Shown: positions 6,961-13,806 of the stretch, piece after piece | How the letters are laid out: every line of letters begins with the position of its first letter | How positions within the stretch are numbered: position 1 is the first letter of the stretch | The notes under the pieces: generated by a model | Seen by the model: only the letters and a program-made list of their open reading frames with translations | Told to the model about the DNA's origin: nothing | The model's database searches: none | Assembly (NCBI GenBank): GCA_001723855.1 | Contig: MCBC01000126.1 | Span: 1 to 17,537 of the forward strand | DNA: 17,537 bases | Direction: 5' to 3' | DNA from: Candidatus Altarchaeales archaeon WOR_SM1_86-2 | Lineage (GTDB): Archaea; Altiarchaeota; Altiarchaeia; IMC4; MCBC01 | Position numbers and translations under genes: made by a program

Positions 6961-7593
6961 ATGCCTGAAATTGAGCAAAGAGAGGTTGATGAACTGGTTG
7001 ACGAGGCGATATCGAAACACAGGAATGTCAAGGACATTCTTATAGAGATGAAGGATACGTCTGAATTAATGGTTGATCTGGCGTATTCTGCTCTTTTAAC
7101 AAATTCCAAGGCCATAGCCGAGGAGGTCAGGGAGCTGGAGAGAAGGATGGATGAGCTGGAATACGAGATCATGAGCATGTTAATGTTAGCCGCGAAGACC
7201 CCCGAGGGGGCTGCGGATTTAAGCGGCATACTCAGGGTTGCGCTTGCCACTGAAGATATAGCGGATGCGGCAGAAAACATCACCAATGTTGTGGTCAGGG
7301 GGATAGGCGATCACCCGATCTATCAGAGTATACTGGATGAGACAGAAGAGCAGGTGGTTAAAACAAGGGTTGGAACAGGCTCAAGGTTGATTTCCAAAAC
7401 ACTCGGCGAATTAGAAATGAAGACAACTGTTGGCTGCTATATCAGGGCGATCAGAAGGGGGAGGAGATGGATTTACGATCCTAATGAAAGCACCAGGATA
7501 CTTGAGAGCGATCTGTTGATCGCAAGCGGGGTCGAGAGCGCGGTTGATAAACTTGAGGAGATGGCTAAAGGAAATCAATCTTCTCCGAAGTGA
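6961..7593 (+). CDS. PhoU / TrkA-C (RCK_C) domain protein
   Basis: A 210-residue regulatory protein with two recognisable parts. Residues ~8-95 form a PhoU-like helical region (EQREVDELVDEAISKH, then EEVRELERRMDELEYEIM, and ILRVALATEDIADAAENITN). Residues ~115-200 are a TrkA-C/RCK_C domain (DETEEQVVKTRVGTGSRLISKTLGELEMKTTVGCYIRAIRRGRRWIYDP...LLIASG), which binds nucleotides or ions in potassium channels and transporters. Archaeal proteins of this kind often accompany K+ or Mg2+ transporters and probably gate or regulate them; no transporter gene lies beside it here. The start follows a 40-base divergent spacer and has no ribosome site, so translation is likely leaderless. The last 19 bases overlap the convergent end of the DP1 gene. 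Confidence 0.85.
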   Translation: MPEIEQREVDELVDEAISKHRNVKDILIEMKDTSELMVDLAYSALLTNSKAIAEEVRELERRMDELEYEIMSMLMLAAKTPEGAADLSGILRVALATEDIADAAENITNVVVRGIGDHPIYQSILDETEEQVVKTRVGTGSRLISKTLGELEMKTTVGCYIRAIRRGRRWIYDPNESTRILESDLLIASGVESAVDKLEEMAKGNQSSPK

Positions 7594-9053
7594 AGGATCG
7601 CAACTTCATGGTTGCTTAGGTCCATGATCGGAACTCTGGCTGGAGTCGGCACGTGGCCCAGCATTTCCTGATATTTTGTTCTCCCCTGGAAAGTTCCCGA
7701 GTTTATAACATGAACTCCTCTATGGATCGCATAACCGTTGGCATGGACATGGCCGCAGTGAAAAATATCGGGCACCTCCCTTATCGCCATATAATCCTTG
7801 CTTTCCGGTGCAATATCATTGTAAAGAGGCGAAAGGTGTCTCCTTTTCAGATATTCGATCATTGCTTTCTCGGGAGAAGAGTAATTCAAGCCCTTTAAAC
7901 TGCCGATCATTCCATCCATTGAATCGCCGTGATATATAAGGGTTCTCACTCCATGGGTGGAGATCATCGCTGGATTTCCCAGGACGTGAACATTGCCAAG
8001 TTCATATAGCGGGGCGCAAATATCCCTAGCAATTGCAGGCTGCGGCTCCGCTCTTCTCACAGCATCGTGGTTTCCAGGGGTCATTACCACCTCTATATAA
8101 TCCGGAATCTGCTCCATTAATTTTGCAAGAAAGTCATACTGCTTGTAGATATCCGGCAGCAGGAGTTCTTCTTCCTGGGTGGGGTAGATCCCTATCCCGT
8201 CCACTAAATCCCCGGATATCAATATGTATTTAATCCTTTCAGCAACTTCTCTGCGATGAGAGTTTTTTAAATTTATCCAATCCAGGAAATTCTGGAATTC
8301 CTTTTCCAGGAACAGATAACTTCCCACATGAAGGTCGGAAAGAAATGCCGCGTTCACAGGCTCTTCCGCCCGGGCGGGTTTATGGTCAAAGGGCACATCC
8401 GGCTGCAAAATCTCATCCACGATGAACAGGATCCCGCCCCTGCTCTTTCTAAACCTGCCCACTAAGCCTATAACCTCATCCACCAATACATTATTGTATG
8501 CTTTAATCAACTCTTTATTATTCAGTGATATTAACGCCGTGCAGGAGTCGCTCGGATCCTCAACGTCAAGGAATCTATAGCCCTTACCGCTTTCTCTTTT
8601 GTCGTTAACCATGACTATCATCTCCACTTTCCCCTCAATCTTTCTTGCATGCTCAACGGGGATTGCCCCCCTTAAATTTTCACGCTGCCTTAAAATTTCT
8701 TTTAGTGAATCATATTTTTGATTGAAGTATTCGACAAAATTCTCAAGTACGCCTTCGCAGGTGGATTTATTGGTAATGTCAAATCTGTCGTCGATTTTCA
8801 ACTCCGAAGCAATTTCTTTCGCTAATATCTTTTTACCTTTCTCAATTTTTACCGGCTTTTCCTTTTTTACCGGCTTTTCCTTCGTTACAAACTCATTTAA
8901 AAATTCATCACTGATCAAAAATACCCCCTTTTGCTTCGCCGCATCAATAACCCCGTCCAAATCAACTTCACCGCCTGCTAATATTTCAAAGCCGTGAGAG
9001 GTTATCATAAAGCCGTTATCCGTGATCTTCTTTAAAATTTCCTCATTATTCAT
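7575..9053 (-). CDS. polB: DNA polymerase II (family D) small subunit DP1
   Basis: The exonuclease subunit of archaeal replicative DNA polymerase D; it partners the large subunit DP2, which is not in this window. Residues 1-60 form an N-terminal helical domain; 55-75 are a Lys/Glu linker with a tandem EKPVK repeat; ~130-225 fit an OB fold; ~233-460 are a calcineurin-like (Mre11-type) phosphoesterase. Metal-binding motifs are intact: SDLHVGS (Asp240, His242), SGDLVDG (Asp282), TPGNHD (Asn328, His329), YHGDSMDG (His375) and CGHVHANG (His435, His437), so 3'-5' exonuclease activity is expected. The 492-residue length is at the short end of the family. A TATA box (9081-9090) about 30 bases before the ATG implies a leaderless transcript and overlaps the end of the toxin gene. 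Confidence 0.95.
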   Translation of the reverse strand: MNNEEILKKITDNGFMITSHGFEILAGGEVDLDGVIDAAKQKGVFLISDEFLNEFVTKEKPVKKEKPVKIEKGKKILAKEIASELKIDDRFDITNKSTCEGVLENFVEYFNQKYDSLKEILRQRENLRGAIPVEHARKIEGKVEMIVMVNDKRESGKGYRFLDVEDPSDSCTALISLNNKELIKAYNNVLVDEVIGLVGRFRKSRGGILFIVDEILQPDVPFDHKPARAEEPVNAAFLSDLHVGSYLFLEKEFQNFLDWINLKNSHRREVAERIKYILISGDLVDGIGIYPTQEEELLLPDIYKQYDFLAKLMEQIPDYIEVVMTPGNHDAVRRAEPQPAIARDICAPLYELGNVHVLGNPAMISTHGVRTLIYHGDSMDGMIGSLKGLNYSSPEKAMIEYLKRRHLSPLYNDIAPESKDYMAIREVPDIFHCGHVHANGYAIHRGVHVINSGTFQGRTKYQEMLGHVPTPARVPIMDLSNHEVAILHFGED

Positions 9054-9076
9054 TATTTACAGAAAACAATTACTAT

Positions 9077-9307
9077 TCAATTTATATAATAAGCGATGCG
9101 GTAATGACCGTATAACAAAACCCGTATGTTGCGATCGGACCAGTCCAATAAACGCTGACCTAAAAAAGGAAAATCTTTTAGAATTTCTGCTCTTTTATAA
9201 ATTGAATTAACAAGTTTTATTGCGGCATCTTTATCATCTTCTGCTATATAATCGTAAATTTTCTTTAACCATTCTTCCGCTTCTTCCGTCCAGTTTATTT
9301 CCGCCAT
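9077..9307 (-). CDS. RelE/ParE-type toxin, C-terminally truncated
   Basis: A 76-residue protein of the RelE/ParE toxin superfamily. It has the usual opening INWTEEAEEWLKKIYDYIAE with two N-terminal helices, then AEILKDFPFLG, and the strands RNIRVLLYGHYRIAYYIN. Typical members are about 90-105 residues and continue with a last strand and a short tail (of the VFHGAR kind). Here a TGA follows YYIN; in the same frame the next codons read IVIVFCK before a TAA, which looks like that missing strand. The toxin may therefore be weakened or dead. It overlaps the antitoxin by 13 bases, the normal arrangement for such a pair. Whether it cleaves mRNA (RelE) or poisons gyrase (ParE) cannot be told. Confidence 0.75.
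   Translation of the reverse strand: MAEINWTEEAEEWLKKIYDYIAEDDKDAAIKLVNSIYKRAEILKDFPFLGQRLLDWSDRNIRVLLYGHYRIAYYIN
9081..9090 (-). promoter_or_regulatory. TATA box of the DP1 gene, inside the toxin reading frame
   Basis: ATTATATAAA on the minus strand, centred about 32 bases before the DP1 ATG. It coincides with the final codons of the toxin gene, so the toxin's end and the DP1 promoter share the same bases. Confidence 0.6.
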
Positions 9308-9483
9308 GATGTTATTCTCTTTCCCATTTCCCTGTGAGAAATAATTCTTCCCTCGTCAGAATCTGCTAATCCGCGGTTGACCACTCTATTAAAAGCCAGT
9401 TCTCCGAGTATTTCATCAAAATCACTATCATCCGGCTGCTCTTGAATAACTTTTATCATAACATTTTTTACTGCTGTATCCAT
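9295..9483 (-). CDS. Antitoxin of the RelE/ParE-type pair
   Basis: A 62-residue protein starting MDTAVKNVMIKVIQEQPDDSDFD and ending with the helical motif RIISHREMGKRITSWRK, characteristic of short antitoxins that precede ParE-like toxins. An upstream in-frame extension to 9633 is rejected: it runs through the TATA box (9524-9532) and through a frame belonging to an alaS fragment. The C-terminal helix presumably covers the toxin. Although the toxin is shortened, the antitoxin looks intact. The pair is co-transcribed and overlapping. Confidence 0.75.
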   Translation of the reverse strand: MDTAVKNVMIKVIQEQPDDSDFDEILGELAFNRVVNRGLADSDEGRIISHREMGKRITSWRK

Positions 9484-9523
9484 TGTAATCTTACGATATT
9501 TTGTTATGTTAATTATTAGTGGA

Positions 9524-9532
9524 TTTATAAAT
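9524..9532 (-). promoter_or_regulatory. TATA box of the toxin-antitoxin pair
   Basis: ATTTATAAA on the minus strand, centred about 45 bases before the antitoxin ATG, predicting a leader of about 18 bases. Confidence 0.45.
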
Positions 9533-9538
9533 AAAAGA

Positions 9539-9610
9539 TCAAATTTCAAACCCCTCCAGAGCCTCCTCAATACTATCCGCCTTCCCACGTCCAATTCCAA
9601 GTTTTTCATC
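9539..9610 (-). pseudogene. Diverged duplicate of the alaS 3' end
   Basis: Read on the minus strand this stretch ends a frame as DEKLGIGRGKADSIEEALEG, then FEI and TGA. The genuine AlaS ends NAKLGMGGGKAKNVEKTLEG, FEV, TGA. The DNA matches bases 9694-9765 over roughly 70 positions at about three quarters identity, with no frame-breaking gap. An in-frame stop lies just upstream, where the homology ends and hairpins begin. Differences are mainly conservative at protein level, so this is the tail of a once-functional alaS of another lineage or an old duplication, not random similarity. Confidence 0.8.
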
Positions 9611-9692
9611 GTCGGGTCACGCTCCCGACCCATGCGGAGCGGGTTTCACTGCGTTCAACCCGCTATGGATTTTAGTGAAACCTTGAGTTTCA
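9611..9692. repeat. Three hairpins between the two alaS 3' ends
   Basis: GTCGGG/CCCGAC (9611-9616/9624-9629), AGCGGGTT/AACCCGCT (9638-9645/9657-9664) and TGAAAC/GTTTCA (9676-9681/9687-9692) are exact inverted repeats. The first two are markedly GC-richer than the surroundings. Position right after the alaS stop fits a terminator for alaS, but the composition also resembles small dispersed palindromic elements. Confidence 0.55.
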
Positions 9693-9693
9693 A

Positions 9694-12573
9694 TCAAACT
9701 TCAAACCCCTCCAGAGTCTTCTCAACATTTTTCGCTTTTCCGCCGCCCATCCCAAGTTTTGCATTGCCGTGTCCCCCCCCGCCTAATCTCTTTGATAATT
9801 CCCGTGCAACCTCCCCTGCATTAATCTTATTATTTGAGGAAGCGCAAACAACATTCGTTTTTTCGCCCGAAACATTAATTAAAATTAAAACTCTATTTTC
9901 CGGTTTTGTAAATTCCTTTGCTAAACTTATTGCATCCTTTACTTCAAGCCCGTGAGAGATATATTTTACTAAATTACCTGTTTTGAATTCCTCTTTTAAT
10001 TTTTCTGAAACATTATTTTTCAAAGACGACTTTAATTTTTCAACCTGTTTATTGAGTTCCTTCCATTCTTCAAAAAGGATTTTGCATGCATCTGGTAATG
10101 TTTTTGCCCCGGGTAATTTTGATTCCGGGATGTCCCCGCCGAGTTCTTCTATTTCTGCACGAAGTTTCCCAGATTCATTTACAAATCGCTCCGTTGTTTT
10201 TGAGAGTTGCTCTAATGGAACGGAGAGGGCGTCGGCGGATCCTGTAAGTCCCCTTGTAACCAGGTATGAATCAGAGGGCGTTGCGATTTGTGTTTTTATA
10301 AATTTTACAAGTGGTTTTAGCGAATTTTCAAACAATTCCCTCTGCTTTCTTATATTTCTTTTAGCGGCATCCCCCGCAACGAATTCAAGCCTTATTACGC
10401 CGTCCTGTATTCTCTTTGAGCGAATCAGTTTTATGATCTCAACATCACCTGTTCTTCCCGTAAAGCCGCCGCCTTCCTCGCAGTGCGTTCCCCCGCATGC
10501 CTCGGTATCCCAGTCCTTTATGTCAACAATCCTTATATCTCTCCCGGGAACGGCACCTCCCTGGTACAGCCGGAAGCCGTATTTTTGCTCCGCCTCGTTT
10601 CTCGGGAGCGTGAAAATTTCAATCTTTCTGTTCTCGGCAATAATTTTGTTCGCAGCCCTTTCAATTTCTTCCATCTCGGAATCCGTAAGGGATGCGTAGT
10701 GTGTAACGTCCAGGCGAGCGATGTCCTCGCTTTTATGCGCCCCGCTCTGCCAGATATGATTGCCGAGAACTTTTCTTGATGCACCGTTTATTATGTGGGT
10801 GGCGGTATGGTTCTGCGTTAACTGTTTTCTCCTGTTAAAGTTAATTTTACATTCAACCGTATCACCTTCATTTAAATCAATTTTACCCTTGATTTTATGA
10901 ATAACAACAGAATTGATTTTCTGGACATCCACTACGTCAAGATTTTCCATCTTCCCTGTATCTGCTTCCTGTCCCCCTCCTTCGGGATAGAAATATGTCC
11001 TGTCAAGGATAATAAAATTATTTTTACGGTCAATATTTTGGATTTTTGCATTGAATTTATCGACAATTTTGTAATAGTTAAGCTCAGTATCCTCAATATC
11101 CCCGGGAACTTCAATTTTCTCTGCTGTTTCAACCTCTGCTTTTTCGTGTTTTGCCGCAACTCTAATATAAAAATCATCGGGGATTTCAACATCAAGGGAT
11201 GCGAAGTCCTTGACAACCAGCGGGATTAAGCCGTGCGAGTCATAGAGGTCAATTAAATCGTCAGTTTCAATTTTATCACCCCCTTTTTTCTTTATTTCAT
11301 CTTCAACCCGTCTCACAACCACCCTGCCCCGCTTAACTGTACTCTTATATTTTTCCCCTTCGATGTCAACTAAATTTAGAATTTCATCTTTATTTTCAGC
11401 AACATCAGGAAAATCGTTTTTAAAATAATTTATCTGCGAATTGACAATCTCTGAAATCGGGATATTCAAGTTGAGGGATTTTAAAGCACGCATTGTTCTT
11501 CGCACAAGTAACCTGGCGAAGTATCCTTGTTTTACATTTGAAGGAACAACTCCGTCATTCAGCATAAACATCAATGCTCTTGTGTGGTCGCAGATAGCAT
11601 ACAAATTTTCCATTGGAAAGGTATGTTTATCGAGTTCGGAAACAGCGATGTTTAAGCGGTCAGCAACCTGTTTCTTTAGTTCCCTTAAATCGCCTTCGGT
11701 TTCAACGTTCAAAAAACCAGCGACCTTCGAATACTCGCCTAAAATTCTGTCGTCGCTTGCAGTATGAACCCCCGATTCGTTTTTCAGTTTTTCGAGGACA
11801 CTTCCAAAGACCGCTTCATAAGCGCTTGATGTCCCCTGCGATATCCAGGCAAGCCTTTCCAGTCCATAGCCGGTGTCAACAACCTGCATTTCCATTGGTT
11901 TCTTCCCGGCGGGTGTATCTTCATACATCATAAAAACAAGTGTTGCAAGTTCAACACCCCCTACCATCGTTTCAAAGCAGGGTCCTGAGTTACCGCCGCC
12001 CGCCCAGTCAGCTTCAATGTACGAGATTTCCTCTTCGTTAATCCCTAATTCTTTTGTAAGCAGATCATTGCATAATTCAAGGGTTCTTTCCTTGAAGTAA
12101 ATTTTATTATCCATTGTGTTGAATGCGTGGTGTGCCATCATCTCAAACATCGTGAAATGCCTGCCTGTTTTTCCAACATTGTCAATATCGTTGAACCTTA
12201 CACAGGTCTGGGAGATTGTCAGGGGGTTAGCGGGCGGCTCTACGGTGCGGTTTATAACCCAAGGCTGGAAATCGTAAATTGATGCCTGGGTAAAAAAGAC
12301 GTCGTCTCGCCAGCGAGCAGTAATTGGGTAGCGAGCAATTCTCGCGTGTCCGCGTTTTTCAAAAAATGAAAGATATGCTTCCCGCATTTCATGTAAATTT
12401 AATTTTTTATTCATCAGGGAGCGCCCGATGAATGTATATTCGTCGCACGGCGGTTCGCCGCAGATTTCTTTATCGCTTTGAGTCCAGAAGTGTCTCTCAC
12501 ACTTAGGACATCTCTTCTTCACAAATCCGTTCTCTTTGAAAAATTCAAGGTCGTATTCTGATTTTTGGGTCAT
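9694..12573 (-). CDS. alaS: Alanyl-tRNA synthetase, archaeal type
   Basis: Charges tRNA-Ala with alanine and hydrolyses misacylated Ser- or Gly-tRNA-Ala. The 959 residues show, in order: an archaeal N-terminal Cys-rich module (RCPKCERHFW...CGEPPC, Cys22, Cys25, Cys38, Cys43); the class II catalytic core (GHARIARYPITARWRDDVFFTQAS, FTMFEMMAHHA, DTGYGLERLAW); the tRNA-recognition region (~350-480); the second-shell editing domain with zinc ligands HTATH (His589, His593) and CGGTHC (Cys693, His697); a coiled coil (~740-865); and a C-terminal DHHA1 domain ending GGGGHGNAKLGMGGG. The start at 12573 overlaps the stop of a 35-codon ORF as ATGA. A TATA box at 12613-12621 gives it its own promoter. Downstream lies the duplicated tail of another alaS. 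Confidence 0.97.
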   Translation of the reverse strand: MTQKSEYDLEFFKENGFVKKRCPKCERHFWTQSDKEICGEPPCDEYTFIGRSLMNKKLNLHEMREAYLSFFEKRGHARIARYPITARWRDDVFFTQASIYDFQPWVINRTVEPPANPLTISQTCVRFNDIDNVGKTGRHFTMFEMMAHHAFNTMDNKIYFKERTLELCNDLLTKELGINEEEISYIEADWAGGGNSGPCFETMVGGVELATLVFMMYEDTPAGKKPMEMQVVDTGYGLERLAWISQGTSSAYEAVFGSVLEKLKNESGVHTASDDRILGEYSKVAGFLNVETEGDLRELKKQVADRLNIAVSELDKHTFPMENLYAICDHTRALMFMLNDGVVPSNVKQGYFARLLVRRTMRALKSLNLNIPISEIVNSQINYFKNDFPDVAENKDEILNLVDIEGEKYKSTVKRGRVVVRRVEDEIKKKGGDKIETDDLIDLYDSHGLIPLVVKDFASLDVEIPDDFYIRVAAKHEKAEVETAEKIEVPGDIEDTELNYYKIVDKFNAKIQNIDRKNNFIILDRTYFYPEGGGQEADTGKMENLDVVDVQKINSVVIHKIKGKIDLNEGDTVECKINFNRRKQLTQNHTATHIINGASRKVLGNHIWQSGAHKSEDIARLDVTHYASLTDSEMEEIERAANKIIAENRKIEIFTLPRNEAEQKYGFRLYQGGAVPGRDIRIVDIKDWDTEACGGTHCEEGGGFTGRTGDVEIIKLIRSKRIQDGVIRLEFVAGDAAKRNIRKQRELFENSLKPLVKFIKTQIATPSDSYLVTRGLTGSADALSVPLEQLSKTTERFVNESGKLRAEIEELGGDIPESKLPGAKTLPDACKILFEEWKELNKQVEKLKSSLKNNVSEKLKEEFKTGNLVKYISHGLEVKDAISLAKEFTKPENRVLILINVSGEKTNVVCASSNNKINAGEVARELSKRLGGGGHGNAKLGMGGGKAKNVEKTLEGFEV

Positions 12574-12583
12574 TTTAAATTTT

Positions 12584-12612
12584 TTTGCCGCATTTTTGCC
12601 GCTATTTGCGCC
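12584..12612. repeat. Phased GCGGCAAA repeats before alaS
   Basis: On the minus strand the alaS leader contains GGCGCAAAT, AGCGGCAAAA and TGCGGCAAAA at roughly 11-base steps. A similar 11-base tandem (13807-13828) precedes the ValS-like ORF. One-turn spacing suggests a binding array, but simple repeat expansion is equally possible. Confidence 0.35.
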
Positions 12613-12621
12613 AAAATATAT
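12613..12621 (-). promoter_or_regulatory. Probable TATA box of alaS
   Basis: ATATATTTT on the minus strand, centred about 44 bases before the alaS ATG, predicting a leader of about 18-20 bases. It lies inside the 35-codon ORF that precedes alaS. Confidence 0.45.
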
Positions 12622-12623
12622 GT

Positions 12624-12677
12624 CTTGAATTCAATCCTATCTGATTCTCCTTTTTCGAGCGATTCTTTAAAGTTCAT
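12624..12677 (-). repeat. Direct repeat copy A (flanks the Bro-N gene)
   Basis: Matches 13595-13647. The outer 35 bases are nearly identical (one indel and one substitution), and the match can be followed codon by codon for 18 codons. The two copies bracket the Bro-N gene in the same orientation. Confidence 0.8.
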
Positions 12678-13537
12678 TTCTTGTGTTTTTTCTTATTCTC
12701 TAATTTCCTGACTTTGCCTGTAATTTCTAAATAATTTTCACTGCTCACAACTTTCTTTCCTGATTCGTATTCTAATTTTCGCCTTGCATCTCCTGCGATT
12801 TTCCCGCCTTTTCTTGCAGCACCTACATTTTCCCCAAGACCCCTTGCATCTTTGCTTCTTGCTATTTCCGTGGTGGATGCCTCTCCGAGCATTGTGAAAA
12901 TCAATTCTAAATCGGTCATGTGGTCCCTCAAATTCTGGTTTTTGAATCTTGCATCTAAACCCTTTATCCCCTTATGCTCCTGAATTGACACATCAAATGT
13001 TGCTTTAGAAATCTCATTTGTAAGGATTGCATAATCTTTTCTTTCTTCAACACCTCTTTGGTTCCATTCATCCGTTAGTTCCTGTCTAATCGCGATTCCC
13101 CTGAGCCGTTTTTCAATCCAGTCCTTGGGGTAACCTTTGAGTTCATAATACTCTTTTGCCCGCTCCTGTGCAAGTTCGGGGTTTTCTATTTCCTGTATTC
13201 TTTCATACCCAACTCTTGCAAGCCATCTCTTGAATGGCTCGGCTTTTGGCGAAGGAATGGACTGGATGATGCGGAATACATTTTCAGTATCAGCGCAGTC
13301 CGTAAGCCTCATTTTACCGTCTGGTGCAAGTAATTTCAAATGTCGACAAAATGTCGACAGTTCAATCCCACTGGATTCTAATTCTCTTTTTTTAAGACGG
13401 TACCAGTAATCTCTTGGTTTTATGCTGTCTGTCAAAACCTCCACCACATCAACTACTGAAAAATACCATTCATCATCCTGCCATGTTCTTCTAATTTGTT
13501 TTCCCCGAAATACGACTAATGCATTTTCTCGGTCCAT
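12674..13537 (-). CDS. Bro-N family (phage antirepressor-like) protein
   Basis: A 287-residue protein with an N-terminal Bro-N domain (~5-115: LVVFRGKQIRRTWQDDEWYFSVVDVVEVLTDS, RDYWYRLKKREL, LKLLAPDGKMRLTDCADTENVFRIIQSIPSPKAEPFKRWLARVGYERI). A conserved middle follows (ERAKEYYELKGYPKDWIEKRLRGIAIRQELTDEW) and a basic C-terminal region (HKGIKGLDARFKNQNLRDHMTDLELIFTMLGEASTTEIA, then GGKIAGDARRKLEYESGKKVV). Bro-N proteins are DNA-binding factors carried by phages, viruses and mobile islands; the exact target is unknown. It has no ribosome site and its first 22 bases overlap the preceding mini-ORF. It sits exactly between two direct repeats, which suggests insertion or excision by recombination. 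Confidence 0.85.
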   Translation of the reverse strand: MDRENALVVFRGKQIRRTWQDDEWYFSVVDVVEVLTDSIKPRDYWYRLKKRELESSGIELSTFCRHLKLLAPDGKMRLTDCADTENVFRIIQSIPSPKAEPFKRWLARVGYERIQEIENPELAQERAKEYYELKGYPKDWIEKRLRGIAIRQELTDEWNQRGVEERKDYAILTNEISKATFDVSIQEHKGIKGLDARFKNQNLRDHMTDLELIFTMLGEASTTEIARSKDARGLGENVGAARKGGKIAGDARRKLEYESGKKVVSSENYLEITGKVRKLENKKKHKK

Positions 13538-13647
13538 TTTTGTTGATTTTTCTGGATTGTTTCAACCCCTCTTTTTTGTTTTATAATGATTTTTTTTGAT
13601 TTATATTCTCCCGGATTCTCCTTTTTTAGCGATTCTTTAAAGTTCAT
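13516..13647 (-). pseudogene. 5' remnant (copy B) of an AlbA_2/Schlafen-type regulator gene
   Basis: Starts MNFKESL like copy A, then loses frame by a one-base deletion and reads nonsense (KKENPGEYKSKK...) to a TAG inside the Bro-N gene. Restoring the base gives ESLxKGESGRI-stop-IK, in register with copy A's KGESDRIEFK, with GAA changed to TAA. So this copy carries two inactivating changes. Its ATG overlaps the stop of the ValS-like ORF (TGATG). Confidence 0.5.
13595..13647 (-). repeat. Direct repeat copy B (flanks the Bro-N gene)
   Basis: Partner of 12624-12677, same orientation, about 0.97 kb apart measured start to start. Confidence 0.8.
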
Positions 13648-13769
13648 CACCCATCAAAATTAAAATAAATATCATAATCAATAAACAACGGCTTTGTATC
13701 TGCTTCTCCTCCCGAATTTTCTTCCGCTTTTTTTTCTATTTCCTTTGGTTCGTAGTTTTTTGGTAGCAT
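13647..13769 (-). pseudogene. 40-codon ORF beginning like valyl-tRNA synthetase
   Basis: Begins MLPKNYEPKEIEKK, which closely resembles the usual start of archaeal ValRS (MLPK.Y.PKEIE.KW...). It then reads AEENSGGEADTKPLFIDYDIYFNFDG and stops; DTKPLF is also reminiscent of the ValRS segment before its IDTPPP motif, but that motif itself is absent. The simplest view is a ValRS 5' end that lost its body and picked up other sequence. A small genuine protein with a chance resemblance is possible, since 40 residues give little power. The ORF is coupled by TGATG to the broken AlbA_2 start. Confidence 0.4.
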
Positions 13770-13806
13770 TTTTTTGATTTATTTATTTCGAAATTATTTC
13801 GGAATT

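Larger units (their letters stand above)
12570..12677 (-). pseudogene. 5' remnant (copy A) of an AlbA_2/Schlafen-type regulator gene
   Basis: A 35-codon ORF beginning MNFKESLEKGESDRIEFKTY, the characteristic opening of AlbA_2-domain (divergent AAA/Schlafen-like) ATP-binding regulators, which normally continue with an ISAFANTxGG segment and run several hundred residues. Here homology ends after ~20 codons and the frame runs on as ILAQIAAKMRQKNLK before a TGA. Its ATG overlaps the stop of the Bro-N gene (ATGA) and its stop overlaps the alaS start (ATGA), so it would be translationally coupled on both sides if transcribed from upstream. It is a fragment, or a leader ORF made from one. Confidence 0.55.

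Noticed and set aside
8820..8885. 18-base tandem repeat as a possible repeat array
   Set aside because: It is coding: the duplicated EKPVK linker of DP1, only two units.
9054..9085. TGA in the toxin read as selenocysteine, giving a longer protein
   Set aside because: Only seven further codons precede a TAA, no SECIS-like element is evident, and toxins of this family are not selenoproteins.
9295..9633. Longer 112-residue version of the antitoxin starting at 9633
   Set aside because: The extension reads the alaS-tail fragment out of frame and crosses the pair's TATA box; the 62-residue start at 9483 fits the family.
9630..9668. tRNA-like look of the GC-rich hairpin with GTTCAACCC
   Set aside because: It is a single 8-bp hairpin with no acceptor, D or anticodon arms.
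9694..12100. Several open frames of 75-240 codons opposite alaS
   Set aside because: They are antisense shadows of alaS codon use, with no recognisable domains and no start signals.
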